NCBI RefSeq assembly: GCF_030272615.1
Contig: NC_081411.1
Coordinates: forward strand, 208,102,244 to 208,166,243
DNA length: 64,000 bases
Source of the DNA: Cryptomeria japonica
Taxonomy: Eukaryota > Streptophyta > Pinopsida > Cupressales > Cupressaceae
Direction of reading: 5' to 3'
This document shows, piece by piece, positions 33,851-46,156 of this stretch; the first letter of the stretch is position 1; every line of letters begins with the position of its first letter. Under the pieces are notes generated by a model. The model saw only the letters and a list, made by a program, of their open reading frames with translations. It had not been told where the DNA came from and did no database searches. A program made the translations under genes and the position numbers.

Positions 33851-34693
33851 TATTTATTATGTGACTTGCACATGGATGTGTAAAGTGTAGATATTCTTTG
33901 TAAATATTATCGAGGCCACTTGATGAGTTGTATTATAACTATTTATGCTAATTTTGGAAACTAAAATTATTGTTAAACCTAAAGGAATCAACCACCAAAA
34001 CCCTAGTCCTAAAATATCATCCAACATAAAACCAATGAAGAACCAGGTAACATGCAAAATATCAAATAAAGAGCTTATACTATGCACATGCTCCAAGGGT
34101 TTTCCTTCATTGTCCTCATATCTCCATTGATCTTGTTTGATGTAGTTTTCTCTCAGATTTTTATATGTGTGCACAAGAGCTTAATAGATAATGGATGTGG
34201 TTGAGTATGCAATTTGGCAAAATGTAGGTACTTTATCACTTATCCTAATGAAAAGAGAGAGAAAGAGGTCTCTTTGATAGAGAGCACCCTAGAAAAGGAG
34301 GGATAGGATTAAGAGGTGGGAGGATAAATAGTCAACTCAAATTAGAGGGTAGGTATATGAAATGGGCAACATTGAAAAGCGGTTAAAGGTAAACCAAGAG
34401 ATAAATGCCACTTGTTGTGGAAGGAAAAAGCTAATGAATTAATTAAATAAATAAATATCTATTTAATTAATAGAAGAGGGGGTCAATTAAATAAATAAAA
34501 TATTTATTAAATTTACGAAAGAGAAATTTAAATAAATAAAAATATTTATTTAAATTTGGAAAGGCTAGAAAAAGGTTATGGGGATTTAATTAATTAAAGA
34601 AAGATCTATTTAATTAATAGAAGGCTTATGATAAAATAATTAAATAAATTAAATATTTATTTAATCGGGCTAGGATAATTTTAGGTGCCTACA
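33851..34693 (-). repeat. Gypsy-type LTR on the minus strand (left end estimated)
   Basis: On the minus strand it starts TGTAGGCACCTAAAATTATC, the same start type as the Tat LTR at 2518. An AT-rich stretch of ATTAAATAAATA motifs follows (34430-34680). The outer end could not be fixed. A 105-codon hydrophobic ORF (33857-34174) overlaps it and is probably not a gene. Confidence 0.5.
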
Positions 34694-34708
34694 TTTTGCC
34701 CCTCTTTG
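34694..34708 (-). other. Polypurine tract before the minus-strand gypsy LTR
   Basis: CAAAGAGGGGCAAAA directly precedes TGTAGGCACC on the minus strand and matches the Tat element tract at 18742. Confidence 0.6.
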
Positions 34709-37700
34709 AGACAATGAAACTTGTCATAATGTTTCAAACAAGATTAAAGCATAGTGGCTAGGATAGGGATAAGGACTAGAAGAATGATGACCCAGTCATA
34801 GGATGAATAAGGAATGATGATGCCTCCTCGAGAGGACATGTGGATTTGGAGAATACATGTGTTCTCTTGAAAGGAAAGATAGGGGATAAAGATAAGGAGA
34901 TGAAATAGATGATGATAAATAAGGATATGGTAAAATCGATGACCATTAGAAGTGGTTATGAATAAGAGTGGATGTGGGAGATGAGAGTGATCAACTCTTG
35001 TGCTATATCATCACTAAGCTTATTATGGTAAGAAGATGCAAGCATCTAGATATGATAAAACTTAGATAACACACATACCATTTGCAATGAGTAAAAAGGA
35101 AAACCCCAAACGACAATCAAATGATAAAAAACATGATCCATCCTAACCACTCTAATCACTTATGGATATCCTTAAGTAACACAGGAACATGATACAAACA
35201 CGATACAAGATAAATTAAAGAAAAGATAATACTAACTAGAAAAAATATTTCAATAACCATTTAGATCTTCTTGCCAAAATTAAGTGTTCTTATTAAAATC
35301 ATGTTTGATAAGATGTCCATTGTGGGAAAGATGTATTCATACAACATGATACGATTTCCATTGTAAGAAATATATATCAGTAGGACATGTTATACCCATC
35401 ACTGGAAAGATGTATTTATAGGACATGATATATGATAAGGTGCATGTTCTAGGAATGTTGTATTCATAGAGGCATGTCTATTTGATAAAGATTCTAAAAT
35501 ATATAAGTAGTTGATTGGTAAGGTTGCAAACCAGATTGCTAGTTTTTTTGTTAACCCATAATTCATAAAGATCATTGTTTTTATTATATTTGTTCAAAGT
35601 GTTGATGTCTAAAGAAAAAGATAATTTCTTCCAAATTTTAAATTTTTTATAAATATTTTAATTTTTTTAGATTTTTAAGTTTTTTTTTTAAGTTTTTATT
35701 TTTATTTTATAATTTTTTCTTTTTTTTGGATTTTAAAAGTTTTTTAATTGTTTTTGGATTTTTAAAAGTTTTTCATATCATTGATTGAGGTATAAGACAT
35801 ATATTAGGATTTATTCTCAAGCAATGTGTATCTATTTGCCCCTAGTTTCTAGCAAAGCATAAGGCATTATGAGAAAATGAATGGATTTATGGGAGGGATA
35901 TGTATAAGTGAAGGATGGAGGAAAATTATTTTGGAATTAAGGTTGATTTGATTTGCAAGGACTATCTTGCTATGGGAACCCAAGGTAACGGATTGGATAT
36001 GGAAATGTAAGGAGATGAAATGGTGCTTTGGATAACATGGGTTTGATAGGAATAGACATGTCAAGAGGTTTTCCAAACATATATTTTGTATTTTATGTCC
36101 TTAGTTTTCATAAAGATCATATAATCAAGATCATAGGCGGTAATAGATGATGGAAGCAACAAATGGATAAGATAATGGATATGGAGTAAAGGGTGTAGAT
36201 AAGGTGAAGCAAAAGAGGATGTATGATGCTTATGGAGATCCCTAACCTTGTCAAGGTGAAAGGTAGAAAAGGGAATATGAAGATAGATAAGGTTAATGAG
36301 GGATAATGGAGGCTATGAGAGATAATGGTGGATGAGGGATAATGGAGGAAGATATAATAAAGGATGAGGTGAATAGTATAGCATGGATTAAAATTTCCCC
36401 CAAGTGTAGAGTGAAAGAGAGTAATGGAGTACACACGACACCTATTTACTAGCTTCTCATAATGGTAATTACGCAAGGCACCACATGAAGTGGTGTCACC
36501 CTTGGACAAATTATTTATCTTTTTTTTTTCCCTTTTTTTTTAACTTTTTGGAAGATAATGAATGCATGATAGAAGATGGAGGAAGGACTCAAGCATTTAT
36601 AATTATTTAGATGGTAATATTAAAATTTGTGCTACAATGGACCATGGCTATTGAAAGTATGCTCAAATATTTTGGTAAGGTGATAGTAAAGGGAGATGAA
36701 ATGGATGATCAGATAGAAGGGTTAAGGATTTATAGAATAGATTGGATAGGAGAAATGGAAGGATTGAAAATAGGTTTTGGATAATGAATAGAGTGTTGGA
36801 AGATTTGTGTAGGGATGGATGGAAATGTTGGCAAGATCAACTTTGGCACACACCTTGAGGGATGGTGGAATGATCAAGGAAAAATGGATCTTGTAGTTTG
36901 AGAATTTGATGGAGAAGTGGATGAGGATTTTGGGACATAAGGACCCAAAATGGATGAAGGTGATGATGGATGATTTAAGCTAGTGGGTTTGGGGAGATGT
37001 TTATATGGAGGAGTGTAGAAATTCTTTTAAATAGCAAGCTTGGATGTTAATTTTTATTTTTATTTAGGATGAAATTCTTCCATAAGAAATTTAGGAATCC
37101 AAATAGTTTTTTATGTTCCTTTTGTTTGTGGTTCTTTGGAATCCATTGATTCTATGAGCAACTTAGGAATCCACCTAGTTTTTTATTTTTATTTTTGCTT
37201 GATGGGCCTTTGTGGCTTTTATTTTTTATTTTGGATCATTTTTTTTCTTTATTTTTGAATTTATTTTTTATGAGACATGTTTAACCTTGGCCATATCTAG
37301 ATTTTTGAACTTATGATCTATATGCTTGACACCCAAATTGCTTCCAAAAGAAATGGGATACATGGGTAGATAAGAATGATTTAGAGGTATTTTGGATAAG
37401 TTCATGTAGGTAGATGGTTGGAAGGTTCTCAAGGATGTGTTCCTTTGTTGACCTTGATTTACAATAGGGTAAATGGATTTTGAGATAAGGATGATATGGA
37501 TAGTGGATAGAGGGATATAAGGACCCAAGATAGAAGGAAGAAATGAAGGCTTTGGTTTTGGGATATATGGACTATTGTCACAAAAGTTTGCACCCTTATT
37601 GAACACTAATTCTCAACAACTTTGTGAAACATGGAAATAACCTTCAAGTGTGTTACCTTACACATGTGAGGTTGAATTTTCAAAGAAGGTTGACTTCCTT

Positions 37701-38960
37701 CCCAATTAGCGTGTAGTGTTGGATGAACCCAACACTTGTAAAGCCTATTCTACTAATATAGAGAGGAAAGGGAGAAGGAATGTTGAAAGGAAAAAGAGGC
37801 GATACACCAAGATTGAAGGTTGATACTCTCTACCCATGACTGCACAAGGCACCAATAGAAACTACCCAAAGATATGCACAATTTCTTATTCTAATCAACT
37901 CCCAAAGAAAATGAAAAAGTTTAGAATCTTGTAAGATGAAGAGAGGAATGAAGCCAATTCACAAACAATACATACAGAGGTGATAACACAATCACATAAT
38001 TTGAGAATAGAAAAGAATGCATTCAGAAATAGAAGTAAGATAGTTTATACAGAATGTTTGAACTGGAAAGAGGCAAAAATACAATTTTATTGATGCAAAG
38101 GTAATGAAAACCTTGCAGTTATAGAAAGTATGAATTTCCATAAGAGAAATGGGGAGAGGACACTTTGAGTATACTACAAAATTTCCTTTATAGGTCAAGC
38201 ATAACTATGATTTACATCAATCTCTGAAACCCTAACCAACTAAGGCTCGGTTACGGAGGAGAGAAAATTAGATAGAAGATATGATGTTGTATGTCTAAAA
38301 GTGTCCTGCAAAACTAGGAGAGAACAATAATCTTCTCAAAAATCAGGGAGGCCCTGCATTGGATGGCATCAAAATACACTCTGCTAGCCAAGAATGTCAA
38401 CTATGCAATAAATGAACATGGGTACCCCCGAAAAATGTTTGTAGAGTGAAAAGGAGTAATGGCCATCACCTCATGATACCTAGAAGTGATTGGAGTAAGA
38501 TCGAATTAGATTTGGGTCACCGACCATGTCAGAAACTTATTTTCTTAGCATCAAGTCAATAACCACCATAACACCTACTTAAATTCCAATGATCACTCCA
38601 ACTTTAAAATCTAGCCATTGGATCTTCTCTTTGTGCACAGATGAATGACTAAGACACACCTAGAAGACCCCCAAAATGACCAGTTAAAATAACATCGTTG
38701 ATTTCCCCATTATTGAAATCGGACAACCATCATCTAGATGTTAAAATTTTGTCATCCCAACCATCTAACCAAGCCCATCAAACACTAACTAGACTAGACA
38801 CATGGCAAGATCTCATGGTATTGTAGGCAAGCCCAAAACAGTTACAAGGAAGTCATGAAGATGTGACTTGATATTTCTTTAACCATTAGCTTCCAACCAC
38901 AAGATTGTAGTGGAAAATAGCCCATATTCTTGATCACCACGATGATGTGGCTAACAACCA
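34709..38960 (-). other. Probable non-coding 3' part of a second gypsy element
   Basis: Extends from the polypurine tract at 34708 into the former element interior. No RT, integrase or gag motifs were recognised; ORFs at 35867-36076, 36117-36509 and 37268-37606 are Ile/Leu/Pro/Ser-rich without motifs. A T-rich low-complexity patch lies at 35640-35780, and a short stem-forming phrase CACCACATGAAGTGGTG at about 36480. No matching 5' LTR was found. Confidence 0.35.
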
Positions 38961-38970
38961 AAGGTAACTG

Positions 38971-39310
38971 CAAAAGGTCCTTTACAACATCATGAGACCA
39001 AGCAGTGATGACTACTAATAGCTACAAACTTGTAACCTAACATCTCCTAGTAACTACCAATGGTTCATCACAACATCGCAAGGTGAAACAACTTTAGTTA
39101 CTAACCACTGTGAACCTTGCAACCAACATTAGAGGGTAACCACCAATGGTCCATCACAACTGTGTAGGTTCAACTAGTAGTTAACCCTAATAGCTACGAA
39201 CCTATGATCTTCTATCTGACTTAATCGCCAATGGCCCATCATAGCATCACAAAGTTAACCAACGATTACCCTTGATGATTGTGAACCATGCAATGAATGT
39301 AACAATTAAT
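38971..39310 (+). repeat. Degenerate tandem repeat, about 86 bp, 4 copies
   Basis: Units headed by ACCAATGG(T/C)(T/C)CATCA-like text start at about 38971 (most diverged), 39055, 39142 and 39227, spacing 84-87 bp. Each also has an AACC-TGTGAACC/ACGAACCT-like middle. Old and diverged. Confidence 0.6.
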
Positions 39311-39830
39311 TTCTAAGCCTCCTAGCTACTAGTATCCAGTAAAATGGGGCCAACTCGAGGATGAATAAAGGGACACTCTAGCTGGTTTATTTAAGTGACA
39401 TGACCAATTGAGCAGATCAATGGAGGAAAAGAACAAGGCCAAAAAAATGACTAAGGCGAGAAGCCTTAAGGGTTTAGGCTTTAGGGGAAAAATGTAGGGT
39501 TTAGCCATTAGGTTATCTTAGATCGATTATTTGAATGGTAAGGTTGACACAAAAAATGTTAATAATTCTTGTGACTCAAAGGGGATGCAAGCCTTCTTAG
39601 CGTATATATCGATGGCCTTGAGCATCCTTTAACCTGCAATAAGAAAGAAAATCTTCCTCTGTAACCTACAAAAGATCATTTAAATTTTGCTATTCTAGGG
39701 AAGAACAACTTGTGCTCAAGCACTTCTTGAAACCCAAGAAACCTAACTAATATTTATATTGTTACAAATAAGATGCAATTGATGCATTTGCCTCTGTCAA
39801 AGATAAACCTTTTGAAGGAGTTGATTTCCC

Positions 39831-40500
39831 TCATACCATAGTTGCAGTACCCACCTGGCTACAACAATTGAAGTCTCTTATATGCATGCATGATCTCATA
39901 TCACACATACTACTCATATGATGAAATAACACTTCTCCATCTACTTTGCTACAACAAGGGATCCATATAAGATAGGCCTCTGAGGCACATGGAGATGCAT
40001 CAAATGCACATTTAGCAGCATGGGGAAAATGTTCAAGGGGTAGGTCAGTATTAGAAGGACTAACCCTTACAAAAGAGAAATAACCCTCTTCACACAAGGG
40101 AGAGTAATTGCTATCACAACTCTCCTTCTCCAAGAATGAGCCAAAACCAAAAGAAAAGGCCTCAAACTCACATGGGAATGAAGAGTATACCATGCATCTT
40201 TCTTGATCTGCATAGGAGAGCACCTTAGGCACATCAAATTGAAAACTATAAAACTCAGGTATATTGTCAAGTTGAGCAACCAAACGACTGTCTACATGAC
40301 CAACATGTTGTTTCTCAACATCACCATCAGCGATATACTGGTCCTAAATGAAACATTCAAGCTCAGGCACACTGTCACTAATGTCAAAAGTAGCATATTC
40401 TCCTTGAAAGAAGGACTCATATTCAACATCAAAATATTCAAGGATGGGGGAGAACCATATAGCATAATCACACGTGTTGACACCTAGCACATCAACACCA
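39831..40500 (-). pseudogene. Unrecognised degenerate ORF, acidic/aromatic, minus strand
   Basis: One minus-strand frame is open from about 40500 to 39831 except for one TAG near 40345 (223 codons). It is Phe/Tyr/Cys-rich and acidic, with phrases such as ILEYFDVEYESFFQGEY, DNIPEFYSFQFDVPKVL and CEFEAFSFGFGSFLEKE. No domain was recognised and there is no clear start Met. The composition and single stop argue for a once-translated protein, possibly retroelement cargo of the gypsy element to its left. Confidence 0.35.
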
Positions 40501-40763
40501 ACTTTAGCTCATATGCAAAAAGAAAGGAGATATTTTTCTATGCAAAAAGGAAAAACATTTCTTACATGTTTGGGTTGTAAATTTAGATTATGATTGTTAT
40601 GTTGCAACAATCCATTTGTCATAATTTAATTATACACACTCCAATGTTCTAAGAAAAATAGGATAAATATAATGAAGAATATTTTGTACATTATTTTATT
40701 ATTAGTTGTGTCATCGTTAATATGCATCTTACTTGATATCTATCTAAAATAAACCATGGTTAT

Positions 40764-41966
40764 TGTTAGGTCCGATTTGGAAAGCTAATGTACTGAGAGG
40801 GGAGGGGTGAATCAGTACTTCAAAACTTTTCTTGAAAAACAATTTTACTGATAAACACAAACTAAGTATAGCTGATCTCATAAATATATAAAACTGAAAC
40901 ATAATCAAAGAAATAACATACATCAAAATTTCACTCCATAACTCAAAGATTTTTGGTCACGCATAAACTCTTGGTTAGAGAGAAAAACTATGGTGGGGAT
41001 GACACCCACAACTTCACTACTGCAATAATCAAGATGCTCGGTTAGAGCTACATGTTTAGCTGTTTCTGATAGCTTACCCTGTTAGGAGTATAAAGATCTT
41101 TAGATCTACCTTGCTAAAGTATTTTACAAATACTTTTACAAAATTCTATACCTGGTTAAAGGCTTTACAATTTATAGATTTTATTAGAGTTTTTTACCCT
41201 GTTAAAGGTTTCTAACACAACTTAAATAATTCAATTAAAATCTTTACAAAATATCTGCAACTTCACATCTAAAATGTTATAGCAGACTCTATGTGCTCAA
41301 TAGGAAATTACCTTGCTCATAGCATTCCACGGTAATTGATAGATCAACTTCGTAACCACTTCTGTATACTATGTCCCTTAAACTGTTCTCTGCAACCTTC
41401 TCGGTAACCTCTGAATATCTATGTCAATCTTCTTTCTTAACTATATCATCACATCATGTCTTCTCTCATGATTTTCCATTTCCATCTCATATCCTCTTAT
41501 TAGATACTCAAATCATTCTATTTATATAGGTCTCTGAGACGGTGATCTGTTCATGCTTCGATCATACAAACATGTTTTATTGAATGAATAAACATAGAAA
41601 TTATTTCATTGGATATTCTTCCTCAAAATCATACAAAATCTTTAAATGCAATTTCCTATGTAATAACAGTTTCATCTTCTCGAATCTTGTAACACATTTC
41701 ACATGTGTGTCCAGGTTCATTGAATCTGGTAACACATTTCCACTTGGTTCAAATTAACTCGATATACCTTCTTTGTTGCTCGGTAGACATATGAACTTTA
41801 CTCGGTAGATAGCTTGGTGTGTCTCATCTCGATGACTAGTCTATCTTTTGTAACCAACACCGATAGTCTTTGTAATTACCAACTGGACATTTCGGTAGTA
41901 TTAACCAACTAGAGTATATAGGATGACTTTGGGCATAAACTAATAACAACTTAGTAAATAGAAACA
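40764..41966 (-). repeat. 3' LTR of the pol-less element
   Basis: 1203 bp; on the minus strand it runs TGTTTCTATTTACTAAG ... CCTAACA. A TATATAAATA box (minus strand) lies at 41519-41528, about 750 bp before the LTR end. It pairs with 47554-48758. Confidence 0.9.
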
Positions 41967-42248
41967 ATCTCCCCTTTTGACATTAGTTTGGTATGTTTGA
42001 CAAAACTCCTTTCAAAGTCATAACACAAAATCTATATACTTGCAAAATAAACTGAATTGATAGTATATACATTGTTCAAATACATACTCAAATACATACT
42101 CCCCTTATCAATGTTTTGTACATAACTTGATGTTCCATACTCTGTATTTCATGCTCTTGATGATCCAAGTTCCCCCTATCAATTTCAACTGTACACTCGG
42201 TATATATTATAAACTCTGTACACTCCCCCTTTTTGACAAACATCAAAA
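41967..42248 (-). other. Polypurine tract and three further purine tracts
   Basis: On the minus strand AAAAGGGGAGAT abuts the LTR start. Three more purine runs occur in the preceding 270 bp (near 42100, 42172 and 42228: TAAGGGGAG, ATAGGGGGAAC, AAAAAGGGGGAGTG). The ORF2 stop at 42249 immediately precedes this stretch. Confidence 0.7.
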
Positions 42249-45200
42249 CTAGTTACCATTTGGTGGGGGCAACTGATCAAAAATAGATTTATACTTTGTA
42301 TGAGCGTCTGTAAGAGCATCAGTAAGTGAATCCTTGACACTTTCCATTTGTGAATTCTGAGTTGTAATATCAGCTAACAGTGTGATCAAACCATCTAAAG
42401 TGCTTCCCTCTACTTGAGTGGACAAATGGGTAGCTCGGTTGATCTGTTCTTGAACTGATGACAAATGGGGAATAAATAATGTTTGAAGAGTCATGATATC
42501 CATCCTTATTTTATGCTCTTCATTTTGAAGTTCTAATTGTTGATCCATAAGAGTTTGTAGCTTTGAATAAAAATTCTAAATAGAATTTGGCTCGGTAGTC
42601 AATTTACTTGAGAGATCGGTAATCTCTTTTTCAATGACTGCAATCTTATTCTTGATATATTTGATAAAGAATGAGAATGTGCATAACTTCTGGAATAAAT
42701 AAATGATATGCTTGAGTTGAGGAGACAACTCACCAATGATTTCAATAAGCTTTGTTTTACCTATAGCAATTTCTTTTTGCACTTCTTCAATCATCTTGGC
42801 AGTTAGCGCTTTATCTTTCAATTTGCTAAGGTATTCTGATGCTTCTACTCCTGATACCTCCAATTGAGTGAGTAGTTCATCCAGTTGCATATGGATGGCA
42901 ACATCTTTATTTATGGTAGCTTTAGGTATCGTGTTTGTCAATAATGTTTTGACCTTTTGAAGTACTCGGTTCTTTTGTTGAATAGCTATCTATCTTTCCT
43001 GCTCTGCTTTGGCTTTACAAAGCTCACTAAATTCTATCAGTGCTTGCCCTTTCAATTTTACAATTTCAACATTCGGCAACATAATAGGCTTTGACAGATC
43101 TATCTTAAAATTGTGTCTCTTTGCTTTCTTCTCCTTTGATGATGATGCATTCACTGGTTGAATGGGTACAATAGCTTTTGAAACTTTTCCTCCCTCGATA
43201 TGTTGCTCGGTAGATGCAACACTTTTGTCGGTTCCTGTAGCCTCTATTGTATCCTTCAGTGTTTCCTTGCTTGGGGTTTCAGGGGTAACTGTCTCAATGC
43301 TTGATGGTACTTGGGAAGTTTGCTCGTCGGTGTCCTAAGAGGTAGATTCATCTTTTTTAGCCTTTTGACCCTCTGTACCTCGATCTGTGTCCTGAAGTTT
43401 CTCGGCTGAAACTTGTTGAGTTAACGGAGGATAGGACTTAACCTATTCCAAAACTGATTCACTTGATGCCAATTTGGCATAGGTGCTTCCATCTATCATC
43501 TCTTCTTCCTGTGCCTCAGTGTCTATTACATCCTCATCTAACTGAATAGTGGAAGCAAGATCTTGCTCGATGATGTCAACTATCTCTACTTCACCTTAAG
43601 TCTCTTTAGTTTGAATTCTGAATATTTCCTTCTATTTTTCTTTAGTTTCAGTCTCAACTTCAAGATATAGGCCATTCATAATTTTCAAGGCCCTTTGCTT
43701 TTCTTGAAAATTTGTCTAGTAGTTTTTCAAATGATCTCTTATATCATCTACTAACATATCTGGAAAGAGATGTACCAAAACTCTTTCTCTTATCTACTTC
43801 TCCGAGTCCATAGTATATTTCCATCTATTATCAATATGTGAGTACAATGCTTTTGGAAGAAAACCAACCACTTCCAATGGAACTACTCAGAACTTGAGAA
43901 GTGTACAAATTATAGTCTCTTCTATTTGCCTCTTCTCTTCTTCTATTCTGGAGTCATATTTTACATATCTAAACGACCCAAATCCACCATATTGCTTTAA
44001 TTTTACACAAAAATTGTCAACACTATGTACATCTTCCTTTGTGCTTTTTACAACCTAAAATTTATTTACATCTTCAGACTCTATGTTACTTTCCTCTTTA
44101 TCCAAAATTAGTCTTCTGGTCTTCTTTCTATAAGTTTTTGTAACCTTAGGCATTTCAAAAAAATTCTTCTTCTTACCGGGTGATACAGCAGATGATCTAG
44201 TGTTCGGTCGCTTTACTGGCGAGGTCGGTGATACCTTGGTTGTATCCTGTTTCTTTCTTTTCAAAATTTTACCCTTTGGCAACTTGGTGCTCAGTGTAAT
44301 TGTTGCTTCTTGAGCTTCAGATTCTTCCTCAATCAAAAGTTGATCATTATTCCTACTTGTTGGCTTAGTAGGTGTGGAGGTAGAACCTTCTCCAAATTTT
44401 TCAGTTAAATTCTTGATCATTCTGGTGGCTTTTTTGGCAGCCTTCGGTACTACAATGCTCATTTTTACTTTTTCTTTAACCTCTTCATAGGCACCATATC
44501 TGATCGCAGTAGCATGCCTTGGAAGTGCCAAAAAGGCTTTTATCTGCTATTGAGCAATGTCAAAATCTATCTCATAACCCATAGGCGGTAAAGATTGACT
44601 CCTGGGTTCTACTGCATTGACATAACAGTAGTCGGTATCCACTTCAAAACATATAGTATCCTTGTACTTTTCCACTAGTTGAGGTGGAATCATGTACCTA
44701 CTATGCATCTTTTCTTGAAATCTGTTGAAGTAATCATCCATTATCATATTGAAATTATCACCTAGCTTATTGATGAAATCATTTATTTGATGGGTGATTG
44801 GTCGATGTAACTCCTAAACGATGTTACTAACTGATGGAAAGAATTTTTGAAAATAGAAGAACATACACACTAAGAGTGACCCAAACTTTAGTGTGTTAGC
44901 AGTATTATTCTTCTTTGGTTTCCTTATTATATTGAGATTTTCAAAAAGATTCTTCAATAACACTTCACATAAATCAATTTGCATACCCTTTTTAACAATT
45001 TTATAAGCCAAATCTATAGCTGCACACGGTACACTATTTTCTCTAGCAAATTGGAAGAAACAATAACCAATAACTCTAATAGCAAATTTGAGTTCTGCAT
45101 CAGTCACATTGTTCAACTTAAGACCTCTGCAATCAGACTCAACTCCTATTAATTTTATCAATTCCTTTTGTGAAATCATCTTCTGTGCTCGAGCATGGTC

Positions 45201-45623
45201 AAATATAGGGTATCCGGTTATCTTGTGAATAATCTCCTTGGTGATCTTGAAAGGTTGATCATCTAACCACATAAAATTGTCATGCACTTGGCTCAAGACA
45301 AATTTGACCCATTGGGGTTTGAAGACTCGAGGATAGGTTAGGGATTCGGTCAATCCCTTAACTTTGATATGCTCAAAATTGCTATCTAGTATTCCATCGG
45401 TGCACAATTCATCATAAATATCCTTAATCTCAGTATGACCTAGCTCTTCAACACGAAACTTGGTATAAAATCTAACATCTTCGATCAACATAACCCTATT
45501 CGGAATAAGAGAGAATACAATTTTCTGATTGAGTTCGGATGCCACTTTGGGAGGTAAGGTGTATTTCATTGTAGGCTTCTCAATGGTCTCTACTACAACG
45601 ATTTTTTGTACCTTGGGAGCCAT
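42249..45623 (-). pseudogene. ORF2 of the pol-less element: 1125-codon frame of unknown function
   Basis: ATG 45623 (MAPKVQKIVVVETIEK) to TAG 42249, one continuous frame with no frameshift and 12 internal stops (10 TAG, 1 TGA, 1 TAA). Residues 1-270 look like a folded domain (FKPQWVKFVLSQVHDNFMW; ITKEIIHKITGYPIFDH; VIGYCFFQFARENSVPCAA; TLKFGSLLVCMFFYFQKFF). A basic Ser/Thr/Lys-rich segment with nuclear-signal-like KRKK and KKTRR follows (about 400-520), then an acidic Gln/Glu/Thr-rich linker (about 620-800) and a helical coiled-coil-like C-terminus (about 870-1125). It lies where SIRE elements carry an env-like ORF after pol, so it may be that ORF left by pol loss, or captured host sequence. 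No family was recognised with confidence. Confidence 0.6.
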
Positions 45624-46156
45624 TTCAAACTTGAAATTCTACTTACGAAATAGCTTAGGGTTTCAAGTAACCAAAAAATGCTTCCAAAATACTTAGCAAA
45701 TATTCACAACTTGACTTTGATCAATTAACTGCTAAAAATGTGGTTTAGATTATGCTAAATACCTTGAATTCACTCTTGGAAATGTTTGATCGCCTTTGAT
45801 TCGCTTTGCTCTACTCTTTGAAAATTGGTAAGTGAAAAATGATCGCTCAAAGTACTTTAAATACTTCCTTTTGACCTTATCGGGCTTCGTGCAGTTAGGT
45901 ATAATAGGCATTAAATGCACTCAATTCCACTAAACTGACTATCTCCCTTATAAGCTTTTACCGACTAGACAGGTTTAAAACTTTTACCGAATTCTCTGGT
46001 AATTCAAAAGACTAGATAATATTTCAAACTTGCTATTGCATCTTAGCTATGCTAATTTTGGAATTGTGTACATGATTAAATAGGAACTGTTAAGATCTAA
46101 CCTTGTGAGAATGCAGTCCCTCCATATCTTTATTGATTAATTCGAAGTAGATGCAC
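45624..46156 (-). other. Spacer between gag remnant and ORF2
   Basis: 533 bp without ORF or pol motif. In a complete copia element about 4 kb of pol would lie here. Confidence 0.6.

Noticed and set aside
33857-34174. 105-codon hydrophobic ORF with apparent membrane segments
   Set aside because: Overlaps an LTR, no family motif; hydrophobicity is expected from T-rich DNA.
36117-36509. 130-codon Ile/Leu/Ser/His-rich ORF
   Set aside because: Reverse strand of AG-rich repeat DNA (GGATGA/GATAATGG motifs); low complexity.
37268-37606. 112-codon ORF
   Set aside because: Pro/Ser/Ile-rich with no motif in a decayed retroelement interior.
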